A stretch of DNA of 64,000 nucleotides from contig NC_135507.1 of assembly GCF_052857255.1 (NCBI RefSeq), forward strand, positions 73,316,330-73,380,329. The letters run 5' to 3'. Below, piece by piece: positions 11,546-22,420 of the stretch (position 1 is the first letter of the stretch; each line of letters begins with the position of its first letter). This stretch comes from Amblyomma americanum. Its lineage: Eukaryota > Arthropoda > Arachnida > Ixodida > Ixodidae. The position numbers and the translations under genes were made by a program. The notes beneath the pieces are model-generated. The model ran no database searches. It was given only the letters and a program-made list of their open reading frames with translations, and had not been told where the DNA came from.

Positions 11546-13324
11546 TTTCGGCCACTCTCAACTAAGTTTTTATATTAGTTTTGTAGCATAAAAACAACTT
11601 TCGCCGGTTCATGCAAGCTTTACTTGACCGACCTGGGCACAAGCTAGACAAGAATTGAAAACAGCCTTGGTGGCAGCCCTAAACTAAATACATGTCATTC
11701 GGTTCCCAAAGGCAGACAAGCAGTATCTCTACAAATTAGCAGAAAGTCTTTTAAAATGAATCACAAGTACATCCCGTCCGGCGGATTTGCTTCTGGATCA
11801 TGCTGTGTGACTGTCTCCAGCGCCATTGTAGCATATATTTATAAGGTGATAAGAACTCAAGTGCCCAGCGCTTTGAAGCTTAGAAGTTCTACTGCTGCTG
11901 AAAGAGCCCCATCAATAGCCCAGAAGGAAAGATCTTGGGCTTTACACTTTCGGCGTGGGTAGTACACTGGTCGGCCCGAAGACAGGCGCGAGAATCAATA
12001 GTTAACAGCACTAAACACTTTAGGAGACTAGTTAGCCTAGAGCCCTTAACGCTGAGCCTAGCCAAACACTCGTAGCAAGTAACCCATTTTAAGCAAAATG
12101 TCTTGTGTTCAGGAGTGGTCACTAAAGATGCAGCTTACCAGAGCTTCTCTTCAAAGGTGTCACCAGCAAAGCACCCGTTCACCAAATCACCGCTCCGTCT
12201 GGACAGCTAGCGCTTATAGAGGGTTTCGTGGCGCGCAGTAAGATACCAGAAGCCGCAGGACGCTTGCAAAGTCGACAGCGTGGCCCGCGATAAGCGCCAA
12301 AGCGAAGATTGTCCACAACGGGCGAAAATAGGTATGCGTCTGCACTCTGTGACCAGTTACGCACAGGTCATTCGGCCTTTATTACCTTTCCCCGTGTTGT
12401 GTATTGTACGCGGAATCTTCTCCCGAGAGAGATATTTCTGGCACTTAGCGGCTTTTATCAGGGTCGGCTGCTTATCGAGACACTTTGTTTACCCTTGTCC
12501 GTCAGCGATTATGAACAGGCCTCGGCTGTTCGCCCTTTCATCCCACTCCTGTGACTTCGACTTTTTGGGCATGTGAGTTCACGCATGACTGCCGATACTG
12601 CAAGGTCTTTTATTTAGTGTCTCACATCGGAGCAAAGAGGGACAGAACTTACTTTAATTTTACAATAAACACGGAAAAAAATAGAAGATAAAGAGAATAT
12701 CATGGTTTCACTGGCGCAACTTTGTGAAATTTCATCGGAAGAATATCGGTGCTAGCTATTACCACCTCGCCAGCCGCAAGACATCTGCGGAAAAACGCTG
12801 CACGCAAAGAGTTGACTCTCTCTTCTTCTCGCATGCCCCAAAGCGTTCTGCATTTTCCGCTTCATTGACGACTCTAGGACCTGAAGAAGGCAGTAGTATG
12901 AGACTCTTCCATAGAAGTTTATATTTTCCAGCAAGACTATATTATTTTTTCTGTCTACTTCTTTTCTTTACCTCTTTTTTCTTCCACGCTTGCCTGGACA
13001 ACTGTAAGTGTGCACCGGTATCTACATACCGGAGTTGTACGTAATGCGTGACAACTAACAGATTACTTGTAATCAATTATGTTTTCTTATAATTTTATAA
13101 TGAATCGATTACTCTTTTCGAAAAGTGTTGTTCCTGGCAATTCATTACTTTTTCTGTAACTGAGCACTGGTGATCAGTTAGTTTTCTTTCCAAAAACAAG
13201 TAGTAGCCAATCGTACAGCTTTCAGAACCTCCACCTCAAGGCAAGTACAGGTGCTAGACATCGTACCGATAGATATCATGATGATCGCTCTGGATGGATT
13301 TACCTCCTGTCAGATGGCGCCGCA
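11546..13324. other. No gene recognised
   Basis: Short frames only. Around 12875-12990 the sequence CCTGAAGAAGGCAGTAG followed by a pyrimidine-rich stretch recalls the 3' trailer of Penelope-like elements, but this is too weak to call. Confidence 0.35.
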
Positions 13325-13662
13325 CATACCCAGCAATTCTGGACAAAAGCATTTTGCAACAGGAAAAAATTGTGAACGCAATTTTTTCATATATTTCAAG
13401 ATTTCACTAAATTAATCGGTATGTCCGCAGAACTCCCGTCGGTAGACTAGAGGTTTTTTACTACTACCGTTTTTGCTACCTTCGGAAACGTTCCACATTG
13501 GTTTTCTATGGCAGTATTAACTGCTTGATGCGAGTAATGGGAAAACTACAAAAAAATATTTTAATACGCATCGGAAGAATGGACCATTGCCCTGAATGTT
13601 TTCATAACAGTAGCTTACAAAATTATAACAATCAAAATTTTTCCCCGGGAATGCTGAACATG
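13325..13662 (+). mobile_element. MITE-1 copy (338 bp)
   Basis: Non-coding element starting CATACCCAGCAATTCTGGAC and ending with the imperfect inverted complement (GGGAATGCTGAACATG). Internal landmarks shared with the other four copies are TTTTTCATATAT, a CCGCAGAACTCCCGTCGG-like block, CAGTATTAACTGCTTGATGC and ATCGGAAGAATGGACC. Proteins read across it are not conserved between copies. Confidence 0.75.
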
Positions 13663-14251
13663 CTTACTTGCCACTACATCGAACTCGGCGGGTTCCACAC
13701 AGGGTACGCAGAGGAGCATATAGCTCAGGAGAGAGCGCAAATAAAGGATTCTGCTAAAACCAGCACTACTGCTACAGTATATTTGTATTATCAGACGGAG
13801 AAGTATATAGACCACGTGGGCTTCTTTCGTCGAAAAAATATCAGCGATGCAAAGGCAAAGACGAAAATATACAGACACGGCGTTGTGTATGTGTCCTTTC
13901 GTCATTGCCTTCCTTGCACTTTTATTTTTTTTAGTATTTCCAACTAACCAGATTGAAGTTCGACACACGGTGCCTTTAAAGTTTTATTGTAGAAGGGTCT
14001 AAAATGCCACCAAAAAAAAAGGGTCATGGACATGGCCATCTGGCAAGCAAGCATTTGTCTACTGACAGCGTGAACTTTTCCTGCGATATCAAGTTGCAAA
14101 GAAACTTTAAACTTGTTCCACGATTTATCTACTTTTCTTGCCTCTAGTACACAAAGATATGCGGAACTAACGTCCATGACCGTCATTCGAGAATACCTTT
14201 AAAACTGATCAGGCACGGGACACTCACTGTCGTGCCACCATTCCGTTGTAT
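13663..14251. other. No gene recognised
   Basis: Spacer between MITE-1 and the nested transposon at 14252. Short frames on both strands lack any recognisable motif. Confidence 0.4.
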
Positions 14252-14956
14252 AATGGTAATACCCCTGTCACACTAGCAAATTTAATGTCATTCGTTTCGA
14301 ATGGCATTCGCACCTAATGCGATTAATCTGCTGCTACACGGGAACATTTAATGTCATTAGGTTCGAATGACATTCGCTATCGAATGAGTTCACGAAACTC
14401 ATTCGCATTTGATGTCGAACCGAATGTGTACTCTGGACACCATACGCACAGCACAAATAAGCGACGCGAAAAAATCGTGTGCGCACTGTCGAAGTTAGAA
14501 ATTGTATTTATTTAGTTCTGCTAAAAAATGTTCATTTTGGTGCGAACTTTTTCACACTAGTAGCTGTCATGGATAGCTATTACTCTCGGGCCCAGCAGCA
14601 GCCAACGGCAGCAGCCGACCATGAAGCAGGGCCTTTCCCGCTACCGCCGATCATTTTTGGTTGCGTGTTTCTTGCTGATTGGCCTTACATGTTCGTTTAG
14701 CTCAGAAGTACTTAAAGATATCACTGAGCACTTCACCTTTCAGAAGTCATTTCCACGCTCCACGCGTCGCCGCGGGCCACCGTGTCAGCCATTTTGTTTG
14801 TTTACATTTTTCAGATTTGTGGTTGACTTGTACTTGGCTTGGCTTTTGATGGCTGAAGTTCCACAGAATGGCCAGAAATAATATTTTCAGCTTATAAAAC
14901 TGCACAGAAATGTTCTCACCCACTCTTAAAACACTACACAATAATTTGTAACATAT

Positions 14957-14981
14957 TGCCAGGTGGCGTTCGTGGCGCTCG
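14957..14981 (+). repeat. 5' LTR remnant, 25 bp
   Basis: Identical to the first 25 bp of the 3' LTR (19359-19383), starting TGCCAGGTGGCG. The match stops abruptly at 14981/19383, which marks the deletion breakpoint. Confidence 0.85.
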
Positions 14982-15465
14982 TCCATCCCCTCCTCCTTTC
15001 GCGCCTGACCGTCGTCTCACCTACGCCGAAGCCCTGCGGTGCCTTGCTCCGGCTTTGGCGTCCTTCGTTCCGGCTCCTGCTGAAGTTCCGGGGCCGCCTG
15101 CACCCGTGCTGCAGTACGTGAAAGCTCCCCGACCGTCCGCGCGCAAACCCGACGTCTGGCGCACATCCGACAGACGCCCCCTATGCTTTCACTGCGGGGA
15201 ACCAGGTCACCTGTATCGGCACTGCCCCTACCGCCGTCTGGGCCTCGAAGGGTTTCCCCCCGATTCTCCTCGACCCCACTATGGCGAACGACCCAGGGCC
15301 GTCGCGGATTTTCTTGAAGACCAACGTTGGCAACAGTCTCGTCGCCAGCGGGCTCGATCCCCATCGCCCGGGAGTCGTCCTTCACCTTCTACCGCGAGTT
15401 TTTCCCGGGCGGCGCAAGGCCGGTCGCCCCGCCCACGGCGGGAAAACTGCAACCAGCGACCTTAG
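14982..15465 (+). pseudogene. Gag C-terminal remnant with one zinc knuckle
   Basis: An open frame running from the LTR remnant to a TAG at 15463-15465. It encodes a Pro/Arg-rich segment with one CCHC knuckle, CFHCGEPGHLYRHC (15184-15225, spacing C-x2-C-x4-H-x4-C), the RNA-binding motif of Gag nucleocapsid. There is no ATG; upstream reading enters the LTR remnant. The frame overlaps pol by about 139 nt with pol in the -1 frame, consistent with gag-pol ribosomal frameshifting in this superfamily. The capsid part is absent, so the element could not assemble particles on its own. Confidence 0.75.
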
Positions 15466-18400
15466 GGGGTGGGCTCGCTGGACGTCGTTCTGAGGGGGAC
15501 CCCCCATCGCCGCGGGCACGACATGCCGACGCCTCGCGGGTTCCGAAGTCCGCGGTCACCATTCACTCCGACACAGCGACACTCCCTCGACATAACGACG
15601 CTTCGACGGTTCCGAGGTCCGCAGTACCCGTTCGCTTCGACACATCGACACTGACACATGACGGCGCCTCACCGATTCAGACGCCCGCATTCTCCGATAC
15701 TTCCGACGCACTGACCCCATTAGAAAGCACACGCCACGCCGACGAACTACCGGTGGCACAGCCTGCAGACAACGACGCCTGTACCCGATCATCCTCTCCG
15801 GAGCCTGCATCTCGTGAGCGGCTTTCCTTAGACATACCTGTGATGCTGGATGGTCGCCACGTTCGAGCGTTATTAGATACTGGTGCTGATTATTCGATTT
15901 TAAGCAGCCAGCTCGCCGCCGTCCTCAAAAAGGTTCTCACGCCATGGGCTGGCACACACGTTCGCACTGCGGGCGGTCATTTGATTGCACCTCTCGGCAT
16001 GTGCACCGCCCGAGTTCAAATCCGGGAGTCCACATTTGTCGTCTGCTGTCTTGTTCTGAATAACTGTTCGCGCGACCTCATCTTAGGTGTCGACTTTCTG
16101 CGTGAATATGGGGCGATTATTGACCTACGCGATAACAAGGTCACGTTTTCAACTGAGAGTGCTGTCGCCCTCCCCAACGCGCCGCGACCAAGCCAGACAC
16201 TTCGAGTTTCTACGGACACAGTCACCCTGCCGCCTCGAACCAGCGCCTTCATTACGGTTGAGTGCGAATCATTTCAAGACGGTGACGCCATCGCCGAAAC
16301 CAACCTGTCATTACTGTTGACGCAAGGCGTGTGCGTGGCCCGCAGTCTGATCCATCTTCACAGTGGCCAGTCACAGGTACTTGCTACCAATTTTTCGCAC
16401 GAGCATCGGCATCTTTTTCGCGGCACTTCCGTAGCCTTTATCGAACGCATCTCCGATGTTTCCGAGTGCTTCTCCTCAGAACCAGTGCAGCCTCCTTTTC
16501 CCCTCGAGAGCCTCGATGTCAACTCCGCGCTGTCAACCAGCCAACGGGAGCAGCTGTGTGCACTATTGCTCGAATTCAGACAGTGTTTCGCCTCCTCGTC
16601 GAAAGTGCGTCAAACTACCATAGCCAAGCACCACATCGTGACGTACGATGACGTACACCCGATCCGTCAACACCCCTATCGGGTATCGTCTACAGAGCGC
16701 GAAGTCATTAAGTCCCAAGTTAAGGAGATGCTCGAAGATGACGTTATTCAGCCTTCCAACAGCCCATGGTCCTCGCCGGTCGTCCTCGTTAAAAAGAAAG
16801 ACGGCACCCTCCGTTTCTGCGTCGATTACCGGAAGCTGAATGCAGTCACGAAGAAGGACGTTTACCCATTGCCACGTATTGACGACTCTCTCGACCGCCT
16901 TCGGCGCGCTCGTTATTTTTCGTCCATCGACCTAAAAAGTGGCTACTGGCAAATTGAGGTCGATGAGCGGGATCGTGAGAAGACGGCCTTTGTCACTCCC
17001 GACGGCCTTTATGAATTTAAAGTTCTACCTTTCGGTCTTTGTTCTGCGCCTGCCACATTTCAGCGGATGATGGACACTGTCCTTTCTGGTCTTAAATGGC
17101 AGTGTTGCCTAGTCTATCTCGACGACGTGGTGGTTTTCGCCGACTCATTTAGTCAACACCTTGATCGCCTGCGGACGGTCCTCGAAGCCCTTCGTTCAGC
17201 TAACCTGACATTGAAGCCCCAAAAATGCCACTTCGGTTACCAGGAGCTGAAATTTCTCGGCCATGTCGTCAGCGCCGCCGGCGTGAAGCCCGACCCCGAC
17301 AAGCTGGCCGCGGTTGCGGAATTTCCACTGCCACGTGACAAGAAAGCTGTTCGGCGCTTCCTAGGGCTCTGCAGTTACTATCGGCGTTTTATCGAAAATT
17401 TCGCTGACCTCGCAGAACCGCTGACTCGCCTCACCCGTGACACCACACCTTTTGTTTGGTCCCACGAGCAAGAAATGGCTTTCGCCGAGCTCCGCCTGCG
17501 ACTTCAAACGCCGCCCGTTCTTGCCCATTTTGATGAGCGAGGTGACACTGAGATACACACCGACGCCAGCAACATCGGCCTCGGCGCGGTTCTCGTGCAA
17601 CGCCAGGATGGCGTTGAACGAGTCATCGCTTATGCAAGCCGCGCTCTGTCACGCGCAGAGATGAACTATTCGACGACAGAAAAAGAATGCCTCGCCATTA
17701 TTTGGGCTGCTGCGAAATTTCGCCCCTATCTTTATGGACGCCCTTTCAAAGTGGTCACTGACCACCACTCCTTGTGTTGGTTGACCAACCTGCGTGACCC
17801 GTCTGGACGCCTGGCGCGATGGAGCCTTCGCCTGCAGGAGTTTGACCTCACCATTGTTTATAAGTCCGGACATAAGCATGAAGACGCCGACACCCTCTCT
17901 CGTGCGCCTGTCGAACTCGCAACCCCCGACACGGACGACGACATCAGTTTCCTTGGGGCTATCAATTCTTCTGATTTCTCAACCCAACAACGCGCCGATC
18001 CAGTGCTACGACCCCTCATCGATTATTTGGAAGGCCAGCCAGCCACCGTTCCTAAATGTTTTTCTCGACACCTGTCGTCGTTTTCCCTGCAACGAGGCGT
18101 GCTCTATAAGAAGAACCCTGGTTCCAGTTCGCGCGCGTATCTCCTCGTCGTGCCGACAACACTTCAGGAGGAAATACTTTCTGCGTGCCATGACGAACCA
18201 ACCTCTGGCCATTTAGGATACTCTCGCACGCTTTCCAGAATCCGCCAGCTGTTCTACTGGCCCAAACTCGCCACTGTTGTCAAACGCTATGTGCAGAGCT
18301 GTCGGCAATGTCAGCGCCGTAAGGCCCCGACCGCCAAGCCTCCGGGACTCCTCCAACCTATTGCACCACCACGCGCCCCATTCGATCAGGTCGGCATTGA

Positions 18401-19277
18401 CCTTCTCGGTCCGTTCCCTTTGTCCTCGGGTGGCAACCGGTACATCATCATTGCCACAGACTACCTCACTCGATACGCCGAGGCCAAAGCCTTACCCCGT
18501 GGCACAGCGTCCGAGGTTGCGGATTTCTTCGTGCATCAGATCGTACTTCGGCACGGCGCCCCGACCTACGTCATTACCGACCGAGGAACCTCATTTACTT
18601 CCCAGATGATGGCCGAAATTTTTCAGCTAAGCGGGACGACCCACCGGAAAACTACTGCTTACCACCCGCAGGCAAATGGGCTGACAGAGCGGCTTAATAA
18701 GACTATGGCGGACATGCTGGCGATGTACGTCGATGTACAACACAGGAATTGGGATACGATCATACCGTACGTGACATTCGCCTACAACACAGCAGTTCAA
18801 GAGACGACCCGTTTCACACCGTTCCGCCTCCTCTACGGCAGGGAGGTTCAGACGATGCTCGACGCAATGCTCCCTTGCGCAACCGATGACCATCTTTCTG
18901 CTGACGCTGAGGAGTTTACCCACGAAGCCGAGCAGGCTCGTCAGCTAGCCCGTATTCACATCACCCAGCAACAAGACAAAGACTCGCGGCGATACAACCT
19001 CCGGCACAGACAAGTCTCCTACCATCCCGGCGACCAGGTTTGGGTATGGATACCTGTTCGACGACGCGGCTTGTCCGAAAAACTCATTTGCCGCTATTTC
19101 GGTCCCTACAAAGTCTTGCGGCGCGTCAGCGACGTTAATTACGAGGTAGAACCGGACGCTGAACTTTCCCAGCAGAGAAACCGTCGAAAGCCCCGTCCAG
19201 AGATCGTCCATGTTTTGCGCCTGAAGCCGTATTTGGCACGGGGACCCACCCAGAATCTTCGTGCCTCTCTTGTGTGA
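15327..19277 (+). CDS. Gypsy Pol polyprotein: protease, reverse transcriptase, RNase H, integrase
   Basis: Uninterrupted frame of about 1316 codons. Its first codons carry no ATG, as expected for a frame entered by -1 frameshift from gag. Domains in order: aspartic protease with LLDTGADYS (catalytic D184); reverse transcriptase about 475-650 with LPFGLCSAPATF and catalytic YLDD at 597-600; RNase H starting near 740 with TDAS (D746) and VVTDHHSL; integrase zinc finger H955, H962, C992, C995 (H-x6-H-x29-C-x2-C); integrase core D1025, D1085, E1121 (D-D-35-E); and a C-terminal basic region. No envelope frame follows; the sequence goes to a purine tract and the 3' LTR. Every catalytic residue I checked is present and there are no stops, so the copy is young. 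It replicates by reverse transcription of its RNA when active; here the promoter-bearing LTR is lost. Confidence 0.92.
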   Translation: MATVSSPAGSIPIARESSFTFYREFFPGGARPVAPPTAGKLQPATLGGGLAGRRSEGDPPSPRARHADASRVPKSAVTIHSDTATLPRHNDASTVPRSAVPVRFDTSTLTHDGASPIQTPAFSDTSDALTPLESTRHADELPVAQPADNDACTRSSSPEPASRERLSLDIPVMLDGRHVRALLDTGADYSILSSQLAAVLKKVLTPWAGTHVRTAGGHLIAPLGMCTARVQIRESTFVVCCLVLNNCSRDLILGVDFLREYGAIIDLRDNKVTFSTESAVALPNAPRPSQTLRVSTDTVTLPPRTSAFITVECESFQDGDAIAETNLSLLLTQGVCVARSLIHLHSGQSQVLATNFSHEHRHLFRGTSVAFIERISDVSECFSSEPVQPPFPLESLDVNSALSTSQREQLCALLLEFRQCFASSSKVRQTTIAKHHIVTYDDVHPIRQHPYRVSSTEREVIKSQVKEMLEDDVIQPSNSPWSSPVVLVKKKDGTLRFCVDYRKLNAVTKKDVYPLPRIDDSLDRLRRARYFSSIDLKSGYWQIEVDERDREKTAFVTPDGLYEFKVLPFGLCSAPATFQRMMDTVLSGLKWQCCLVYLDDVVVFADSFSQHLDRLRTVLEALRSANLTLKPQKCHFGYQELKFLGHVVSAAGVKPDPDKLAAVAEFPLPRDKKAVRRFLGLCSYYRRFIENFADLAEPLTRLTRDTTPFVWSHEQEMAFAELRLRLQTPPVLAHFDERGDTEIHTDASNIGLGAVLVQRQDGVERVIAYASRALSRAEMNYSTTEKECLAIIWAAAKFRPYLYGRPFKVVTDHHSLCWLTNLRDPSGRLARWSLRLQEFDLTIVYKSGHKHEDADTLSRAPVELATPDTDDDISFLGAINSSDFSTQQRADPVLRPLIDYLEGQPATVPKCFSRHLSSFSLQRGVLYKKNPGSSSRAYLLVVPTTLQEEILSACHDEPTSGHLGYSRTLSRIRQLFYWPKLATVVKRYVQSCRQCQRRKAPTAKPPGLLQPIAPPRAPFDQVGIDLLGPFPLSSGGNRYIIIATDYLTRYAEAKALPRGTASEVADFFVHQIVLRHGAPTYVITDRGTSFTSQMMAEIFQLSGTTHRKTTAYHPQANGLTERLNKTMADMLAMYVDVQHRNWDTIIPYVTFAYNTAVQETTRFTPFRLLYGREVQTMLDAMLPCATDDHLSADAEEFTHEAEQARQLARIHITQQQDKDSRRYNLRHRQVSYHPGDQVWVWIPVRRRGLSEKLICRYFGPYKVLRRVSDVNYEVEPDAELSQQRNRRKPRPEIVHVLRLKPYLARGPTQNLRASLV

Positions 19278-19345
19278 TTAATTGTGCTTGTGTGTGCTTG
19301 TGTGTGTGCTTGTGTTCGCGCGCTCTTCTGCGCGTGTTTTTTTTT

Positions 19346-19358
19346 AAGAGGGGAGGAA
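19346..19358 (+). other. Polypurine tract
   Basis: AAGAGGGGAGGAA lies directly before the TG of the 3' LTR, the expected primer site for plus-strand DNA synthesis in LTR retrotransposons. Confidence 0.85.
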
Positions 19359-19510
19359 TGCCAGGTGGCGTTCGTGGCGCTCGGAAAGAAGACGACGCTC
19401 GTGGTGCTCTCGTTTTGAAAGACGTTGAAGTTCGCCGTCTCGCCAACTGAAGGACGTGCTGCCGAGCCCTGCCTTCTAACAGGTCCTCTCTTGTCACCAA
19501 CACCGTGACA
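19359..19510 (+). repeat. 3' LTR of the Gypsy element (152 bp)
   Basis: Starts TGCCAGGTGG after the polypurine tract and ends ACACCGTGACA before the ATAT target duplication. Short for an LTR. No AATAAA was noted inside it. Confidence 0.8.
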
Positions 19511-19701
19511 ATATTTTATGTGCGTTGATGTGTTTGAATTGTACTTTTTTTTTCACTGATCGTCACTGCCATCATTTTCGAATGACATTATTTTTTACCG
19601 TGTAGCACCGAAAGACACCGAATGACATTCGAGGCATCGAATGACATTCGATTGAAATGACATTAAATTTGCTATTGTGACAGGGGTATAACATTACCAT
19701 T

Positions 19702-20887
19702 GAGTGTGGGTTGGCATAAGACCCTTTTCTCGAGGGTTTCAGCATCTAAGAGCAGGCCACCGCGCCGGGGAAAACCTTCTTTCTACATTCTAAACGGAAA
19801 AGGAGTAAAAAGGAAGTGAGCTGTCGTATATAGCACACTCCTTTCTATAAAAGGGAATGCGCCAAAGGACAGCTCACTCCCTTTCTACTCCCATATAGCC
19901 GTATTTGTTTTTAGAGTGCACCCATAAAAACGGAGGGTAGCAGGCAAGCCTAGCAGGAGGTGGAAGAAAGTTAAGTGAGTGAATGAGATTAAGGACTTTG
20001 TGGGCATACGGTGGCCGCACCTGGCAGAAGGACAGGGTTAATTCGAGAGATATGGGAGAGGCCTTTGCCCTGCAGCGGGCGTAATCAGGCAGATTGTGAT
20101 GATGACCTGGTGGCACAGGCGATCGAACCCAGCACCGCTACCGCTTCGGCACTGAAGTGACAGCGGGTTCTTCGAAGAGGTCAAGGCCCGGCCAAGGCCC
20201 GGCCTGGTGGTCGGCTTTTCTGGGTGCATGACTTGGGAAATGAGAATGCGCCTCCAAACTTCGCCACTGTGAGCGACCCTCGCGCGAGTCTTGTGCATCA
20301 TGGATGTTGCCTGGGGCTGCTTGCCAACACTCACCAGGAGAAAAAACACAAAGAACGGCATACAAACGAAGCGCTTTTCTGTGCAATGAACTACCAACTA
20401 CCCCCCGTTATTGCTCGGTAAGTGTCGAGTAGCGTGCTTAAAAGGCAAGAATCTTCATTTTGTAACCAAGTATGCGTACTGAACGGACGTTCTGTTTGTT
20501 CTACAGGTCCCCTTAGCTGATAAACAACAGTACAATCATACACTAACAACCTGACACTGACGAAGTACCCATCGCACACTCAACTCGACTGAGAGATAAG
20601 CACGCGCTGTTGTCCAGTCCTTTAATTATGTCGTCAGCGCGGATAACGGTCATAAACAAGGCGTTATAAGGTGACCTGCGCCTCGCGACGTACCCATCGA
20701 GGTTACGGTTGTTGATACTCAACGAAAATAAACATCAATGGTCCACAACGTCTGCATCTAGAATTAGTATTCTTTTTTTTTTTTGAGACACTGCTTTTCT
20801 CGAGCCCCGGACGCACGCGATCTTGATGTCACACATTCGAGCGCAAACGGCTACTGCTCACATCGTTTCGTCTAAATTTCACTTGTT
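19702..20887 (+). other. Intergenic with a LINE C-terminal fragment
   Basis: The plus strand at about 19985-20110 carries AGGACAGGGTTAATTCGAGA and then GGCCTTTGCCCTGCAG, the same 3' end of a LINE family seen at 37985-38110 (peptide DRVNxRDMGExFALQ, then a GATGATG tail). The remainder shows no gene. Confidence 0.5.
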
Positions 20888-21119
20888 TGGTTTACGGGGA
20901 TTTAACGTCCCAAAGCGACTCAGGCTATGAGGAACGCCGCCGCGAGGGGTTCTCGAAATTTCGACCACATGGGGTTCTTTAACGTGCACTCACTTCGCAC
21001 AGCACACGGGCATCTAGAATTTCGCCTCCGTGGAAATGCGACCGCCGCGGCCGGGATCAAACCCGCATCTTTCGGGTCAGCAGCCGAGCGCCATAGCCCC
21101 TGAGCCACCGCGGCGGCGG
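20888..21119 (-). mobile_element. SINE-A copy (Ruka-like)
   Basis: Complete on the minus strand: head GCCGCCGCGGTGGCTCAGGG at 21119 downwards, box B-like GGTTTGATCCC (slightly degenerate), body GAATTTC/GCGAAATTCTAGATGCCC, and the end ...ACGTTAAATCCCCGTAAACC. Target duplications were not obvious. Confidence 0.8.
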
Positions 21120-22183
21120 TAAATGGCACTTGTTTGCCTCTACACTTTCTCAAGGGTGACACCTGGTACGTTAGTATGCAAAGGTGTAATTCTAGTGCAT
21201 ATTTTTCTTGGCCTGATGCTGGGATTGTCTGTAGTTAATTAGTTGGAATAAATCAGTCTATAACCCCACCTCGTGCACCCCAAAAGCGCGTCAGTCGTAC
21301 CGGTCTTTGTCCAAGGTACTTCATCGCTACTGAAATCAAATCAAATCATTATCATCATTGCGAATTTTATTATCGTTGTTCCTAACTTGAATTGGACCTC
21401 TAGCGGATATAGGACAGCCAGAGTTTCGACCTTACTTCGATTTATTTTTTTGTTAGGCGGTGATCAGAGCCGTGGGATATTCCATTGACGGTACGACGGA
21501 CAATGCAATCCTGATAGGTAATGTGAACGCGTCTACATTAACTCCAGCCCTGTTCAATCCCCTAAACTCTCACCCCCCGATATCAACGTTAAACATCCTG
21601 GCGGCCGTGTTGATAACAATAACAATGAAGCTGTGCATTTTCCATTAATCTGGTGTCAAGAGTCCGAACAATTCAGTACGAGAGACAATAGCAGTGTATA
21701 CTTGCGATAATGCGTGCAATAGAAACCTCTGGTCGTGAAAGAAAGCCTGCAGTTGGGAAAGCGTGTCCGATATGGCTGCACTGCATGCAGCTGATAACGA
21801 ACATTTGTTGCTGTTTCGGACAACTCTCGAGCTACTGAACTTGGCAAACAAAGCTGTGATAAATGTGTTGCATATTTTCCGCTTCACTCGAGGTATGCCG
21901 TTGAACTTCTGCGCTGATGCGCACTTATTCTGTCTGAAGCAATCGGGTGTCCTTATTATGTGGGGTGTAGAATGCTGCACGTGGTTTATTCCCTACGAAG
22001 GCAAATATTGATTTGCCTGCAGGCATGGGGAACATAGCGAAGCAGAAATCAAACCTGGACACTTGGAGCTCAGATGGACCGCTAGTAGTTCAGTTTTAGT
22101 GAGGCGCACAGTTAAAGAAACAGAGTTAGTTCTAGACAAAAACTATAAATCGGCTTGGACCATGATTGTCTTTCCTATTACTC
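21120..22183. other. No gene recognised
   Basis: AT-leaning sequence with short frames and no motif or splice-bounded exon. Confidence 0.4.
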
Positions 22184-22420
22184 TCATAATGAGGGAGAAG
22201 GGAGAGAGGAAACAAAAGAGAGTAACGATAGGTGAAAATGCAGAAAGGCTTGAATACAAACAAGGCAAATCAGCTTGCATATTTTCGTTTCAATTTTACG
22301 CACAATTTTCTTTTTCGTAGCTCGCAGCGTTTCCCTTAGCTGAAGCTGAACCTTTATCGTTAGGCTCCACGTTTCTGCCCCATAGGTGAGTGGCCGGCGG
22401 TGATATGCAGCTGTCATTTA
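22184..22420 (-). pseudogene. LINE reverse-transcriptase fragment
   Basis: The minus strand encodes PLTYGAETWSLTIKVQLQLRE and related sequence, matching the conserved LINE motif LPxLxYGxExWxxT...LxxxQRxMxRxMLG that follows the RT core. Short, degenerate and without the catalytic YADD. Confidence 0.55.

Larger units (their letters stand above)
14957..19510 (+). mobile_element. Ty3/Gypsy LTR retrotransposon with deleted 5' LTR and gag
   Basis: Bounded by TG at 14957 and CA at 19510 and flanked by a 4-bp target duplication ATAT (14953-14956 and 19511-19514). The 3' LTR is 152 bp (19359-19510). At the 5' end only the first 25 bp of the LTR remain (14957-14981, identical to 19359-19383), joined directly to the C-terminal part of gag. 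The rest of the 5' LTR, the primer-binding site and the N-terminal part of gag are missing. The correct outer boundary plus matching target duplication shows the deletion happened after, or during, an otherwise normal integration. Pol is intact (15327-19277). Confidence 0.85.
14252..19701. mobile_element. DNA transposon with terminal inverted repeats, interrupted by a Gypsy element
   Basis: The segments at 14261-14292 and 19656-19687 are inverted copies of each other with 31 of 32 bases matching, beginning ACCCCTGTCACACTAGCAAA on the left. Outside them AATGGTAAT (14252-14260) is mirrored by ATTACCATT (19693-19701). Inside, both ends are rich in an AATGTCATTCG/CGAATGACATT motif repeated several times in both orientations. 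With the Gypsy insertion and one target duplicate removed, the element is about 0.87 kb. It encodes no transposase I can see, so it is non-autonomous. The frame at 14479-14700 inside it has no recognised domain. Confidence 0.75.

Noticed and set aside
14479..14700. Coding exon inside the TIR element (MDSYYSRAQQQ...)
   Set aside because: Short frame, no domain, no second exon with compatible phase; probably chance.
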